Both the position numbers and the translations under genes were made by a program. A stretch of 64,000 bases of DNA from Mycobacterium sp. OAS707 (GTDB lineage Bacteria > Actinomycetota > Actinomycetes > Mycobacteriales > Mycobacteriaceae), in contig NZ_JADBDS010000002.1 in assembly GCF_014873705.1 (NCBI RefSeq), positions 1,178,001 through 1,242,000 of the forward strand. Reading direction: 5' to 3'. Below are positions 42,183 through 50,604 of the stretch, in pieces (position 1 is the stretch's first letter; every line of letters starts with the position of its first letter). The notes below the pieces were generated by a model. The model was not told where the DNA came from. It searched no databases and was given only the letters and a program-made list of their open reading frames with translations.

Positions 42183-43028
42183 TTACTGAATCGGCTCGTC
42201 CCCGAGAACGGTGGTGCGCAGCATCTCGCGCTGCGAATCCGGCGCGTAGGGCGCAGCCCGGTGCAGGACGCCGCGGTTGTCCCAGATGACGGTGTCGCCG
42301 ACGGACCAGGTGTGGCTGTAGACCTTCTCCGCACTGCAGGCGCGATCCAATAGGTCCGCGAGCAGCGCCGCGCTTTCATCGGGCTCCATGCCGACGACGT
42401 GGTCGGCCGACGCCCCCAGCACCAGCGACTTGCGACCGCTGCGATGCGTCCACACCAGCGGGTGCTCATGCGTCGGACGGGCCCGCCACCGCGCCAACTC
42501 CTGCGGACTGGGATCGGGATTGACCCGCCGCTGCGAGGCTTCGAGTGAATGCACGACGCGAAGCGATGCGACCCGTTGCCTGTCGTCAGCGCTCAACTCG
42601 TCGTACGCGACATATGTACTGGCGAACTCGGTCTCGCCACCGCGTTCGGCGACCTGGACCGCGGACAACACCGTCGCCTTCTGCGGGAACTCGTCTTTCA
42701 TCGGAGTACAGCCGTCGATGTGCCAATCGAACGTCGCACGTAGGTAGGACGCCGACGCGTTCTTCGACTTGTCCAGGGTGATCGGATAGATGCCAGCGAC
42801 GGGGTGGTGTCCATCCGAGGAGTGGTCGATCTCGCCGAGCCGACGGCAAAACGCCACCTGCGCTTCCGGATTCAGCCCCAGCCGAGGGAAGACCAGCACG
42901 CCGTTTTCTTCCAGCGCATCGAGCACAGCGGCCCCGAGCAGCTCATCGTCTGCCAACCGGTCGGAGTCGACACCCAGCACCTCGGCGCCGACCGACTCGG
43001 TCAGCTTGTTGATGGTCAGCAGGCTCAT
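42183..43028 (-). CDS. TauD/TfdA-family Fe(II)/2-oxoglutarate dioxygenase
   Basis: A 281-residue dioxygenase. The facial triad is His103-x-Asp105 (WHIDG) with distal His256 (GVLHRAAPY); an Arg in REMLRTTV holds 2-oxoglutarate. It is the last gene of the Rieske operon, overlapping the small-protein gene at 43025 by 4 bp. The family hydroxylates or dealkylates small acids, so it may act after the Rieske step. Confidence 0.92.
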   Translation of the reverse strand: MSLLTINKLTESVGAEVLGVDSDRLADDELLGAAVLDALEENGVLVFPRLGLNPEAQVAFCRRLGEIDHSSDGHHPVAGIYPITLDKSKNASASYLRATFDWHIDGCTPMKDEFPQKATVLSAVQVAERGGETEFASTYVAYDELSADDRQRVASLRVVHSLEASQRRVNPDPSPQELARWRARPTHEHPLVWTHRSGRKSLVLGASADHVVGMEPDESAALLADLLDRACSAEKVYSHTWSVGDTVIWDNRGVLHRAAPYAPDSQREMLRTTVLGDEPIQ

Positions 43029-43360
43029 GGCACCGGCTCCCCAATCCGATCGATGACCGCATCGGCGGAGTCGGTCGGTTTCTGTTGGCCGAACACCTCG
43101 ACGGCCATCGACACCATGATCATCGAGTAGACCAGGTGCAGCAGGTTCAGCGCATCGTCGGGCACATCGTCGAGCGGGAACTTGTCGCAGTAGTCGATCG
43201 CCTCTTCAAATCGAGGAGTGAAGGCGTCGTAGAACTCGCGAATCTCGGGCATCGGCGTGGAGAGCCGGGCCGCCCACCGCTCGGGTTCGGTTGGCAGACA
43301 CCACTTGTCAGCAAACCGTTCGAACTCCGCGAAGGCACTGGGAAGTCGCTTGTCGGACAC
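43025..43360 (-). CDS. Small Rieske-associated protein, copy 1
   Basis: A 111-residue acidic helical protein of unknown function. It shares with the protein at 47447-47776 a nearly identical core: (A/E)EAI.YCDKFPLDD.PDD.LNL.HL.YSMIMVS, and the same ending SEPVP/GEPVP. Both genes sit directly downstream of a Rieske oxygenase alpha subunit and overlap or abut it. GTG 43360 is preferred because GGAGG is 7 bp upstream; an earlier GTG at 43366 is too close to that site. Possibly a beta-subunit substitute, assembly factor or regulator of the oxygenase. Confidence 0.8.
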   Translation of the reverse strand: MSDKRLPSAFAEFERFADKWCLPTEPERWAARLSTPMPEIREFYDAFTPRFEEAIDYCDKFPLDDVPDDALNLLHLVYSMIMVSMAVEVFGQQKPTDSADAVIDRIGEPVP

Positions 43361-43362
43361 GC

Positions 43363-44634
43363 TCACACCTCCACCGGGCTGCGCTCGCGCTGATATTGCT
43401 CGACCCAGTCCACGGCCACCTTGTGCAAGTGGCGCACCAGGATCTCCTGGTCACTGAGCGGGAAGTCATTGATGACGTCGTACTCCAGCGCCGCCTGCGT
43501 GCCGCCCAACATGCCGGCGTCCTGTAATGCGAACTCCTTGAGCACCACCGATGCGACCTCGTGTTCGACCCGTTCGCGGACCGTACGGGCCGGATGAAAA
43601 GCGTTGTACGCCTCGAATTTATGGGTGTTGTGCGACGTCGGCCAATACCGGTACAGCAGATACCAACCGTGGTAAATCAGGATCTCGAGGTTCGGGAAAA
43701 TCTGGAAATTGGTAATGCCCCACGGCTCGATCCCACCCGGATTCAGGCCGGCGGACTGGTGCGTCTCCGGCGTCCGCCACGGCCCAACCAGCCCGCTACG
43801 CGTCACCCGCTCGACCGGGTACATGTACTCCGGATCCAGCAGCCACCTGCGGGTGCCTGCCGTCGACACCAACCGGTGCGGACCGTCGATCTGAAAGTGT
43901 CCACACTCGAACGTCGCGTTGGGCTGCCGCACCGCTGTGGGCACTTGCTGCGAGTGCAGGGACGGCACGTGGTAGTACTCCTGGAACGCGTCGGCGAAGA
44001 TCTTCCAGTTGCTGTTGTTGTGGGCGACGAAATCGTAACGCTCGGTCATCATTTCGAATGGATAGTCGTCGAGCGCGGTGATCATCGGGCCGAGAAACTC
44101 GCGAAGACTCCATCGCGGTTCAGGGTCGAAGTTGATGAAGATGAAGCCATTCCAGATATCGCAGTTGATCGGCCGCAGTCCGTACTGCTCGGTGTCGAGG
44201 TCGAAGAACTCGCCGGGCTGCTGGACGAACGTCAACGCGCCTTCGAGGTCATAGCGCCAACCGTGGTACTTGCAGGTGAACTGACGGCAGGAGCCCTTGA
44301 CCTCCTCATTCGGAAAGTCATTCCACACCAACTTGTTTCCGCGATGACGGCAGACGTTATAGAACGCACGAATCGTCTGGTCTCCACCCTTTTTACGCGC
44401 CCTGACGACGATGACTGATGTCTTGGCCGCGTCGATCTGCTTGGTGAGATAGCTGCCCACGCGCGGAAGCTCCTCCACCCGAGCGACATTCAACCAGGCG
44501 CGTTTGAAGATGGCTTCCCGTTCCAGTTCATAGAATTCCGGCGACGTCGAGTCTCGAAACGAGATCGGACCGGTTCCGAGCTCGGGGTAGTGTTGCGTCC
44601 AGCTGCCCTCGGCCGGTTTAGGCCAGCGCCCCAT
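43363..44634 (-). CDS. Rieske non-haem iron oxygenase, alpha subunit (copy 1)
   Basis: A 423-residue ring-hydroxylating oxygenase: Rieske ligands Cys95, His97, Cys121, His124; mononuclear iron ligands His222 and His227 (EYYHVPSLH) in the catalytic domain. About half identical by eye to the protein at 47782-49047. There is no typical beta subunit; the small protein at 43025 follows instead. Electron supply is probably the [2Fe-2S] ferredoxin at 45398. Likely a hydroxylase of an alicyclic or aromatic acid. Confidence 0.94.
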   Translation of the reverse strand: MGRWPKPAEGSWTQHYPELGTGPISFRDSTSPEFYELEREAIFKRAWLNVARVEELPRVGSYLTKQIDAAKTSVIVVRARKKGGDQTIRAFYNVCRHRGNKLVWNDFPNEEVKGSCRQFTCKYHGWRYDLEGALTFVQQPGEFFDLDTEQYGLRPINCDIWNGFIFINFDPEPRWSLREFLGPMITALDDYPFEMMTERYDFVAHNNSNWKIFADAFQEYYHVPSLHSQQVPTAVRQPNATFECGHFQIDGPHRLVSTAGTRRWLLDPEYMYPVERVTRSGLVGPWRTPETHQSAGLNPGGIEPWGITNFQIFPNLEILIYHGWYLLYRYWPTSHNTHKFEAYNAFHPARTVRERVEHEVASVVLKEFALQDAGMLGGTQAALEYDVINDFPLSDQEILVRHLHKVAVDWVEQYQRERSPVEV

Positions 44635-44646
44635 CGCGTCCTCCTC

Positions 44647-45387
44647 TCACAACACCGCTCCGCCGTTGACCCCCAGGACCTGCCCGGTGATGAAGCCCGC
44701 TTCGTCTGAACACAGAAATCCGACCGCAGCGGCGATGTCGTCGCCGGTACCGAGGTGACCGAGCGGGACGCTGGCCGCCATCTGTTCGTTGGAAGGGAGG
44801 TGGCCGTCGGCCTGCCCTCGGTGCTGCATCGGCGTCTCGATCGCCGACGGCGGAATGTTGTTGACCGTGATGCCCAGTGGACCGTATTCGCGGGCAAGCG
44901 ATTTGGTCAGGGACAACAGCGCCCCCTTGGAGGCGGCGTAGTGCGCCATCTTCGGGGACCCGCGCTGGGCGCTCGACGACGAGATCATCACGATGCGACC
45001 CCAGCCCGCCTCGACCATGTCCGGCACCGCGACCTGACAACAGTGGAAAGTGCCGGTCAGGTTCACCGCGATCAGGCGGTTCCACGACTCGGGGGTGATC
45101 TCGGTGAAAGGAGCGAAATCAAACAGGCCGGCACTGGTCACGAGGATGTGAACAGGACCGAGCTCCGTCCGCACCTTGGCGAACGCCTCTTCGACCGCGG
45201 CGCGGTCACTGACGTCGGCGGTCACGGCCAATGCGGTCACGCCGTCGGCTCGCAACTCTTCGGAAACACGTTGCGCCCCTTGGCCGTCGATGTCCATCAC
45301 CGCGACCTTGTGCCCGCGCCTTCCGAGCTCATGGCAGGTCGCTTCCCCCATGCCGGAAGCGCCTCCGGTCACCACCGCGACTCTCAT
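44647..45387 (-). CDS. SDR family oxidoreductase
   Basis: A 246-residue SDR: TGGASGMG at 7-14, Ser138, Tyr150, Lys154 (YAASK), Asp32 after beta-2 for NAD(H). Paralogue of the SDR at 18482 (same GWGRIV.ISSSS and PP..IETPM/PPGFIDTPM). It lies between the ferredoxin and the oxygenase and would oxidise the hydroxylated product. Confidence 0.9.
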   Translation of the reverse strand: MRVAVVTGGASGMGEATCHELGRRGHKVAVMDIDGQGAQRVSEELRADGVTALAVTADVSDRAAVEEAFAKVRTELGPVHILVTSAGLFDFAPFTEITPESWNRLIAVNLTGTFHCCQVAVPDMVEAGWGRIVMISSSSAQRGSPKMAHYAASKGALLSLTKSLAREYGPLGITVNNIPPSAIETPMQHRGQADGHLPSNEQMAASVPLGHLGTGDDIAAAVGFLCSDEAGFITGQVLGVNGGAVL

Positions 45388-45397
45388 ATTCCGCTTT

Positions 45398-45697
45398 CTA
45401 GTAGTCGTAGGTCAGCCGCACCGTAGGGCTGGTCGGTAGGGCCTGACAGGTGAGCACGTATCCGTCGGCGACCTCGTCGTCTTCGAGTGCGTCGTTGTTG
45501 ACCATTCGGGCGCTGCCCTCGGTGATGCGGGCCATGCACGTGCCGCAGGAGCCGGTTTCGCAGGAATACGGCGCCTGCAGCCCCGCGGACCGCGCGGTTT
45601 GCAACAGCGTGTCACCGGCGCGGTAAGCCGCGGCCGTCTTGCGGCGCTCGAGTTCGATGACCACCTCTTCGGTGCGCACCGCGGTGTCCTCGCTCAT
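45398..45697 (-). CDS. Plant-type [2Fe-2S] ferredoxin
   Basis: A 99-residue ferredoxin with Cys46, Cys51, Cys54 and Cys84 (CETGSCGTC, LTCQA). Start ATG 45695-45697 (MSEDTAV) rather than codons 18 bp upstream, which lie against the operator. It heads the second Rieske operon and is the probable donor of both Rieske oxygenases; no reductase is adjacent. Confidence 0.93.
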   Translation of the reverse strand: MSEDTAVRTEEVVIELERRKTAAAYRAGDTLLQTARSAGLQAPYSCETGSCGTCMARITEGSARMVNNDALEDDEVADGYVLTCQALPTSPTVRLTYDY

Positions 45698-45709
45698 CGA
45701 CCACAACAT

Positions 45710-45742
45710 TATCAAGTACTTGTCATTAATATCAACTACTTG
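45710..45742. promoter_or_regulatory. Tandem MarR-type operators upstream of the ferredoxin-Rieske operon
   Basis: TATCAAGTACTTG (45710-45722) and TATCAACTACTTG (45730-45742) are two copies of one motif exactly 20 bp apart, i.e. on the same face of the helix. The core CAAGTACTTG is a perfect palindrome. The pair lies 13 bp before the ferredoxin ATG and overlaps the end of the MarR gene. The same motif occurs at 49113-49125 and 57084-57096. Confidence 0.65.
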
Positions 45743-46199
45743 CTACATCCGGACCGATGTGGTCGGTGTGCAATTTGTGCCCGGTGCCCTGTTCGATCAC
45801 CCGGCCCAGCAGCTCTTTGAGCTTTTCCTGCTCCTCGTTACTGAGGACACCGAAGACCCTGTCGTTGGCGGCGATCGCATCGCTGACCACGGCCTCGGCC
45901 ACCTTGCGTCCCTGATCCGTGAGAAATGCCTGCAATATCCGGCCGTGCTGCGGATCCTGTTTGCGCTCGACCAGCCCGCGGCGCTCCAGCTCCTTGAGTG
46001 CCAGTTGCACCCCCTGCGGACTGATGAGCAGACGACGCGCGAGCTCGGCTCCCGACAGGCCGGGCTCGGTGGCCAGTTGGCGCAGCATGCCGATCTGCGC
46101 GGTGCTGACGCCGTGGTCACTGACCGAATCGTTCACCGTTGTCAGCGAGAAATACCACGCCTGCTTGAGCAACCAGAGAATGTTGTCCCGTTGTTCCAC
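45732..46199 (-). CDS. MarR-family transcriptional regulator
   Basis: A 155-residue MarR protein with winged helix-turn-helix at about residues 46-95 (LSGAELARRLLISPQGVQLALKELERRGLVERKQ is its core, seen in this order). GTG start with GAGGAGG upstream. Last gene of the first Rieske operon, between an amidohydrolase and the tandem operators. It probably represses both Rieske operons, the 49159 aldehyde dehydrogenase and the 57073/57118 genes until a substrate-derived ligand binds. Confidence 0.92.
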   Translation of the reverse strand: MEQRDNILWLLKQAWYFSLTTVNDSVSDHGVSTAQIGMLRQLATEPGLSGAELARRLLISPQGVQLALKELERRGLVERKQDPQHGRILQAFLTDQGRKVAEAVVSDAIAANDRVFGVLSNEEQEKLKELLGRVIEQGTGHKLHTDHIGPDVASS

Positions 46200-46214
46200 G
46201 CTCGCCTCCTCGGG

Positions 46215-47450
46215 TCAGCGTTTGTAGATCTGGCCGTTCTTCATCACGAACCGCACGTCGAGTGTGGTCGCGATGTCGCGCGACGGATCGCCAGGCACCG
46301 CGATGATGTCGGCCAGATATCCCGGTGCGAGACGGCCCAATTCGTCGTCCGCTTCGACCAGCTCGGCGCTGGTCACCGTCGCGGACCGGATCGCCTCCAT
46401 CGGGGTCATCCCCCGGTCCACCAGGGCGCACAATTCTCTGGCGTTCTGTCCGTGCGGAATCGCGGGCGCATCGGTGCCGCAGGCGATTCGCACGCCTGCA
46501 GCAATCGCCTTGGGCAGCATGGCCTGTGCCCGCGGGAAGACTTCTTCGGCCTTCTTGCGCAGCTCTGGCGCGATGCGGTCGACGGCCATCGCTTCGGTGA
46601 GGTACGTGGTCGAAACCAGGAACGTGCCGGTGTCCGCCATCATCTGAATCGTCTCGTCGCTGGCGAGGAAACCGTGCTCGATGCAGTCGATTCCAGCCCG
46701 AATACACGCACGAATGGAGCTGTCCCCCACCGCATGTGCGGCCACCCGCACGCCTGCCCGGTGCGCCTCGTCCGCGATCGCCGCGAATTCCTCGTCCGAA
46801 TACTGCTGGGCGCCTGGAGCGGTGCTGTGCGACATCACGCCGCCCGATGCGGACACTTTGATCAGCTTGGCGCCGTGCCGAACCTGATAGCGCACACACG
46901 CCCGGACGTCGTCGACACCGTTGGCGATGCCCTCGGCGACGGACAACGGCATGATCCCCGGCGCAAGTCGCTGGAACACCGTCGGGTCGAGGTGCCCGCC
47001 GTACGGTGTGACGGCATGGCCCGCTGGATAGATGCGGGGCCCGATGTGCCAGCCCTGGTCGATCGCGCGCTGCAGTGCAACGTCGAGCAGATAGCCACCG
47101 GTCTTCACCATCAGCCCGAGATTGCGCACAGTCGTGAAGCCGGCTTCGAGGGTGGTCCGCGCGTTCACCGCGCCGCGCAACGTTCGATATGCGGGGTCGT
47201 CCTGGACTCCGTGCATGGGACTCGGTAGCCCCTCCGGTCCGCCGGGGCCGCCGATGAGCAGGTTGAGTTCCATGTCCATCAGCCCCGGCAGCAGCGTCAC
47301 GTCGCCAAGATCGACATCCGTCGAATCAGCTGGCAGCTCAGCGGGATTGATCGCCTGGATCCGATCGCCGTCGACCACCACCGCAGCGGGTGAAAGCACT
47401 TCGCCCGCGTCGACGTCGGCCCACCGGGCGGCGTGCAGAACAGTCGTCAC
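46215..47450 (-). CDS. Imidazolonepropionase-like amidohydrolase with lost HxH motif
   Basis: A 411-residue amidohydrolase. The expected LPGxxDxHxH reads LPGLMDMELN: the two metal-binding His are Glu61 and Asn63. The rest is intact: Lys198 (LIKVSASGG), His239 (AAHAVG), His259 (EHG) and Asp in CGTDAP near 335. It may keep a mononuclear site or use a different mechanism. GTG 47448-47450 overlaps the small-protein stop by 4 bp. Confidence 0.88.
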   Translation of the reverse strand: MTTVLHAARWADVDAGEVLSPAAVVVDGDRIQAINPAELPADSTDVDLGDVTLLPGLMDMELNLLIGGPGGPEGLPSPMHGVQDDPAYRTLRGAVNARTTLEAGFTTVRNLGLMVKTGGYLLDVALQRAIDQGWHIGPRIYPAGHAVTPYGGHLDPTVFQRLAPGIMPLSVAEGIANGVDDVRACVRYQVRHGAKLIKVSASGGVMSHSTAPGAQQYSDEEFAAIADEAHRAGVRVAAHAVGDSSIRACIRAGIDCIEHGFLASDETIQMMADTGTFLVSTTYLTEAMAVDRIAPELRKKAEEVFPRAQAMLPKAIAAGVRIACGTDAPAIPHGQNARELCALVDRGMTPMEAIRSATVTSAELVEADDELGRLAPGYLADIIAVPGDPSRDIATTLDVRFVMKNGQIYKR

Positions 47451-47776
47451 GGGACCGGTTCTGACACGCACTCCATCGCGGTGGCGCCGGAGTCGGGCAC
47501 GCGAGGCTGCTTCCAGCACTCGACCGGGAACGACACCATGATCATCGAGTACAGCAGATGCATCAGGTTGAGGACGTCGTCGGGCATGTCGTCGAGCGGG
47601 AACTTGTCGCAGTACGAGATCGCCTCCTCTGCTCGGGGGGTGATCGCGTCGTAGAAGGCCTGCATCTCGGCCATCGAACTGGCCATCCGCTTCGCAAAAC
47701 GCTTGGGCTCGGAATCAAGACACCAATCGGAAAAGCGCTCCAGATCGGCGAATTCGCTGGGCAGCAGTGCGGTCAT
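47447..47776 (-). CDS. Small Rieske-associated protein, copy 2
   Basis: A 109-residue helical protein paralogous to the one at 43025-43360; they share YCDKFPLDD, YSMIMVS and the C-terminal EPVP. The long open frame upstream is a shadow of the Rieske gene: ATG 47774-47776 lies 5 bp after the Rieske stop and follows GGGAG. Keeping the pairing in both copies suggests that this protein works with the oxygenase. Confidence 0.82.
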   Translation of the reverse strand: MTALLPSEFADLERFSDWCLDSEPKRFAKRMASSMAEMQAFYDAITPRAEEAISYCDKFPLDDMPDDVLNLMHLLYSMIMVSFPVECWKQPRVPDSGATAMECVSEPVP

Positions 47777-47781
47777 CGCGT

Positions 47782-49047
47782 TCACACTCCCGCTGTCTTG
47801 CGCTGATAGTCGTCCACCCAGGCGGCGGTCTCCTTGTGCAGGTGCCGAATGAGGATCTCCTGGTCGCACAATGGAAACTCGTCGATGACTTGGGACTCGA
47901 CCATCGTCTGGGTGGCCTCCAGAGTATTCGCGTCCTGCAGCGAGTATTCCTTGAACGAGACCGCCGCCAATTCCTGAGCGATGCGTTCCCTCGGCGTGCG
48001 CGGTTGCGGGAAATACGCTGTGCCCTCGAATATGTGGCTGTTGTGCGAAGTGGGCCAGTAGTGATACGTCAGGTACCAGCCTTGGCCCCATATCAAAATC
48101 GTGAAATTAGGGAACAGCTGGAACGAGTCAAGGCCCCACGGATCACATTTCGCCGGATTGAGACCCGCAGGCATCTCACCCAAATCGGGCTTGTCCCACG
48201 GTCCGAACAGCCCGCTCTGGCAGATGTCCTCCATCGGCTTGCGCATGTCGGGATCCATCTCCCAGGCCCGGACACCCGAGGTGCTGACCAACCGGTGCGG
48301 GCCGTCGAGGCGGTAGTGCGGCGCCTCGAAACCCGCTTCCGCGGCGGCCTTCGAGTAGGCGGTCGGTGACTGGTTCGCATGCAGAACCGGCGCGTGATAG
48401 AACTCCTGGAACGCGTCCATATAGAGCTTCCAGTTCGCCTTCACCTCGGAGCGGTAATAGAACCGCGACGTCATCTTGTCGAACGGATAACCCTCTAGCC
48501 CAGTGATCATCGGTCCGAGGAAGTCGCGCAAGCTCTGTTCGGGTTCCGGCGCGAAGTTGACGAAGATGAAGCCCTCCCACACGTCGCAGTGAACCGGCAC
48601 CAACCCGTACCGACTCTTGTCGAGGTCGAAGAACTCTCCCTCCTGCTGTACGAACGTGAGGTTGCCATCCAAGTCATAGCGCCAGGCGTGGTACTTGCAG
48701 GTGAACTGGCGACACACGCCGCTGGTCTCCTCGAGGGGCATGTCGTTCCACACCAGCTTGTTGCCGCGGTGCCTGCAGATGTTGTGGTAGGCCTTGATCT
48801 CACCGGATCCGGTGCGCACCAAGATGATTGACGTATTGACGACCTTCATTTCCTTGGTGAAGTAACTGCCCTTGCGCGGAAGTTGTTCAACGCGACCAAC
48901 ATTGAGCCAGGCGCGCTTGAACACTGCCTTTCGTTCCACCTCGTAGAACTCAGGGCTGATGGAATCCTCATAGGACACTGGGCCCGTCCCCAGCTGCGGG
49001 TAGTGCTCCGTCCAGCTGCCCTCGGGCGGTTTCGGGAAACGAGCCAT
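47782..49047 (-). CDS. Rieske non-haem iron oxygenase, alpha subunit (copy 2)
   Basis: A 421-residue oxygenase: Rieske ligands Cys91, His93, Cys117, His120; iron ligands His218 and His223 (EFYHAPVLH). ATG 49045-49047 follows AGGAG; 176 further upstream codons of open frame lie in the divergent promoter and are not coding. Parologous to the 43363 protein, sharing PEGSWT.HYP.LGTGP and HRGNKLVWND. First gene of an operon with its small partner, amidohydrolase and MarR. Confidence 0.94.
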   Translation of the reverse strand: MARFPKPPEGSWTEHYPQLGTGPVSYEDSISPEFYEVERKAVFKRAWLNVGRVEQLPRKGSYFTKEMKVVNTSIILVRTGSGEIKAYHNICRHRGNKLVWNDMPLEETSGVCRQFTCKYHAWRYDLDGNLTFVQQEGEFFDLDKSRYGLVPVHCDVWEGFIFVNFAPEPEQSLRDFLGPMITGLEGYPFDKMTSRFYYRSEVKANWKLYMDAFQEFYHAPVLHANQSPTAYSKAAAEAGFEAPHYRLDGPHRLVSTSGVRAWEMDPDMRKPMEDICQSGLFGPWDKPDLGEMPAGLNPAKCDPWGLDSFQLFPNFTILIWGQGWYLTYHYWPTSHNSHIFEGTAYFPQPRTPRERIAQELAAVSFKEYSLQDANTLEATQTMVESQVIDEFPLCDQEILIRHLHKETAAWVDDYQRKTAGV

Positions 49048-49112
49048 CGCCTTCTCCTGATCCACGCGGTCCACTCGGTAGGGCCGACGGTATATGCTCC
49101 AGACAACAATCA

Positions 49113-49125
49113 CAAGTAGTTGATA
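49113..49125. promoter_or_regulatory. MarR-type operator in the Rieske/aldehyde dehydrogenase divergent promoter
   Basis: CAAGTAGTTGATA is the exact reverse complement of TATCAACTACTTG found at 45730-45742. It sits 66 bp upstream of the Rieske start and 34 bp upstream of the aldehyde dehydrogenase start. Because the MarR gene is in the Rieske transcript, this site would also give autoregulation. Confidence 0.65.
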
Positions 49126-49158
49126 TTGCCGTCGTGTCGTTCGGAAGGAGACGGTCGA

Positions 49159-50604
49159 GTGCGCCAAGACGAGCTGTTCATCGGCGGAAATTGGGCAAAG
49201 CCGAGCACCGACCGCCGCATCGAGGTGATCTCCCCGCACTCCGAAGAACCGGTGGCACAGGTCGCGGCCGCTAGCCCCCATGACGTGGACACGGCGGTGC
49301 AGGCCGCCCGGGTCGCATTCGATACGGGGTCGTGGCCTCGGCAGACACCCGCCGAGCGCGTCGACGCCGTGCGCCGACTTGCCAAGGTGTACGGCGAACG
49401 GGGGTCCGAGATGGCCGGGGTGATCACCTCGGAGGTGGGTGCTCCGATCAGCTTCTCGCAGCGGGCCCAGGTGGGACTGCCCGCGATGATGATGAGTGCG
49501 TTCTGCGATGTGGCCGAGTCCTATCCGTGGCGGGAGGCGCGGCCGGGAAGGTACGGCGCCGACATCCACATCCATCGCGAGCCGGTGGGCGTCGTTGCCG
49601 CGATCGTGCCGTGGAACATGCCGCAGTTCCTGATCGCCACCAAGCTGATTCCCGCGCTGTTGGCCGGATGCACCGTCGTTGTAAAACCCGCACCGGAGTC
49701 ACCGCTGAACGCGCTGCTGCTGGCTGAGATGATCGCCGAGATCGGGTTGCCGCAGGGCGTCGTCAGTGTGCTGCCAGGTGACGCCGCCGTCGGCGATTAC
49801 CTGGTGAAACACCCTGGTGTGGACAAGGTTTCGTTCACCGGTTCGACGGCCGCAGGTAAGGCCGTCGCAGCCGCATGCGCGACCGACCTGCGCCGCGTCA
49901 GCCTGGAACTCGGCGGCAAGTCCGCTGCGATCGTGCTCGCGGACGCCGATCCGGGCGCCGTCGCCACCGGCGTGCGGTCGGCGAGCCTGTCGAACAGCGG
50001 CCAGATCTGCAATGCGCTGACCCGCATTCTGGTGCCGGCCGGTAGGGCCGACGAATTCACCGATGCACTGGCCGCCGAGATGACGTCGATGGTTATCGGC
50101 GACCCGGCGGACAGCGCGACGCAGGTGGGTCCGCTCGTCGCGCAGCGTCAGCAGCAGCGCGTGCGCGGCTACATCGAGAGCGGCCGACAGCAGGGCGCCC
50201 GCCTCGTCGTCGGCGGGACCGAGATGCCCGACGGCCTTGACCGCGGATGGTATGTCAAGCCGACGCTGTTCGACGGTGCCGACAACTCAATGCGAATCGC
50301 TCGCGAGGAGATCTTCGGCCCGGTGCTGACCGTGATCCCCTACGCCGACGAGGAGGATGCGATCGCCATCGCCAACGACTCCGACTACGGTCTGGCCGGA
50401 TCGGTGTGGACCGACGACACCGACCGTGGCCTCGCGATCGCCGCACGCATCCGCACCGGCACCTTCGGCGTCAACCAGGGCTACACCATGGATCCGTTCG
50501 CTCCGTTCGGCGGCGTGAAGGCCAGCGGTTACGGACGCGAGCTGGGTCGTGAGGGCATCGACGGCTACACCGACACGAAATCCATTGCGGTGGCACGGCA
50601 CTGA
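49159..50604 (+). CDS. Aldehyde dehydrogenase
   Basis: A 481-residue aldehyde dehydrogenase: PWNMPQF with catalytic Asn, LELGGKS Glu, and nucleophile Cys in GQICNALTR. GTG 49159 follows GGAAGGAG; the frame opens further upstream at a TTG that lies inside the operator, so that start is rejected. Paralogue of 16745-18232. It converges exactly with the next gene: its stop ends at 50604 and the LLM gene ends at 50605. Confidence 0.94.
   Translation: MRQDELFIGGNWAKPSTDRRIEVISPHSEEPVAQVAAASPHDVDTAVQAARVAFDTGSWPRQTPAERVDAVRRLAKVYGERGSEMAGVITSEVGAPISFSQRAQVGLPAMMMSAFCDVAESYPWREARPGRYGADIHIHREPVGVVAAIVPWNMPQFLIATKLIPALLAGCTVVVKPAPESPLNALLLAEMIAEIGLPQGVVSVLPGDAAVGDYLVKHPGVDKVSFTGSTAAGKAVAAACATDLRRVSLELGGKSAAIVLADADPGAVATGVRSASLSNSGQICNALTRILVPAGRADEFTDALAAEMTSMVIGDPADSATQVGPLVAQRQQQRVRGYIESGRQQGARLVVGGTEMPDGLDRGWYVKPTLFDGADNSMRIAREEIFGPVLTVIPYADEEDAIAIANDSDYGLAGSVWTDDTDRGLAIAARIRTGTFGVNQGYTMDPFAPFGGVKASGYGRELGREGIDGYTDTKSIAVARH

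Noticed and set aside
49048..49575. N-terminal extension of the 47782 Rieske gene
   Set aside because: It runs back across the MarR-type operator and into the divergent aldehyde dehydrogenase. ATG 49047 has a good ribosome site and aligns with the paralogue.
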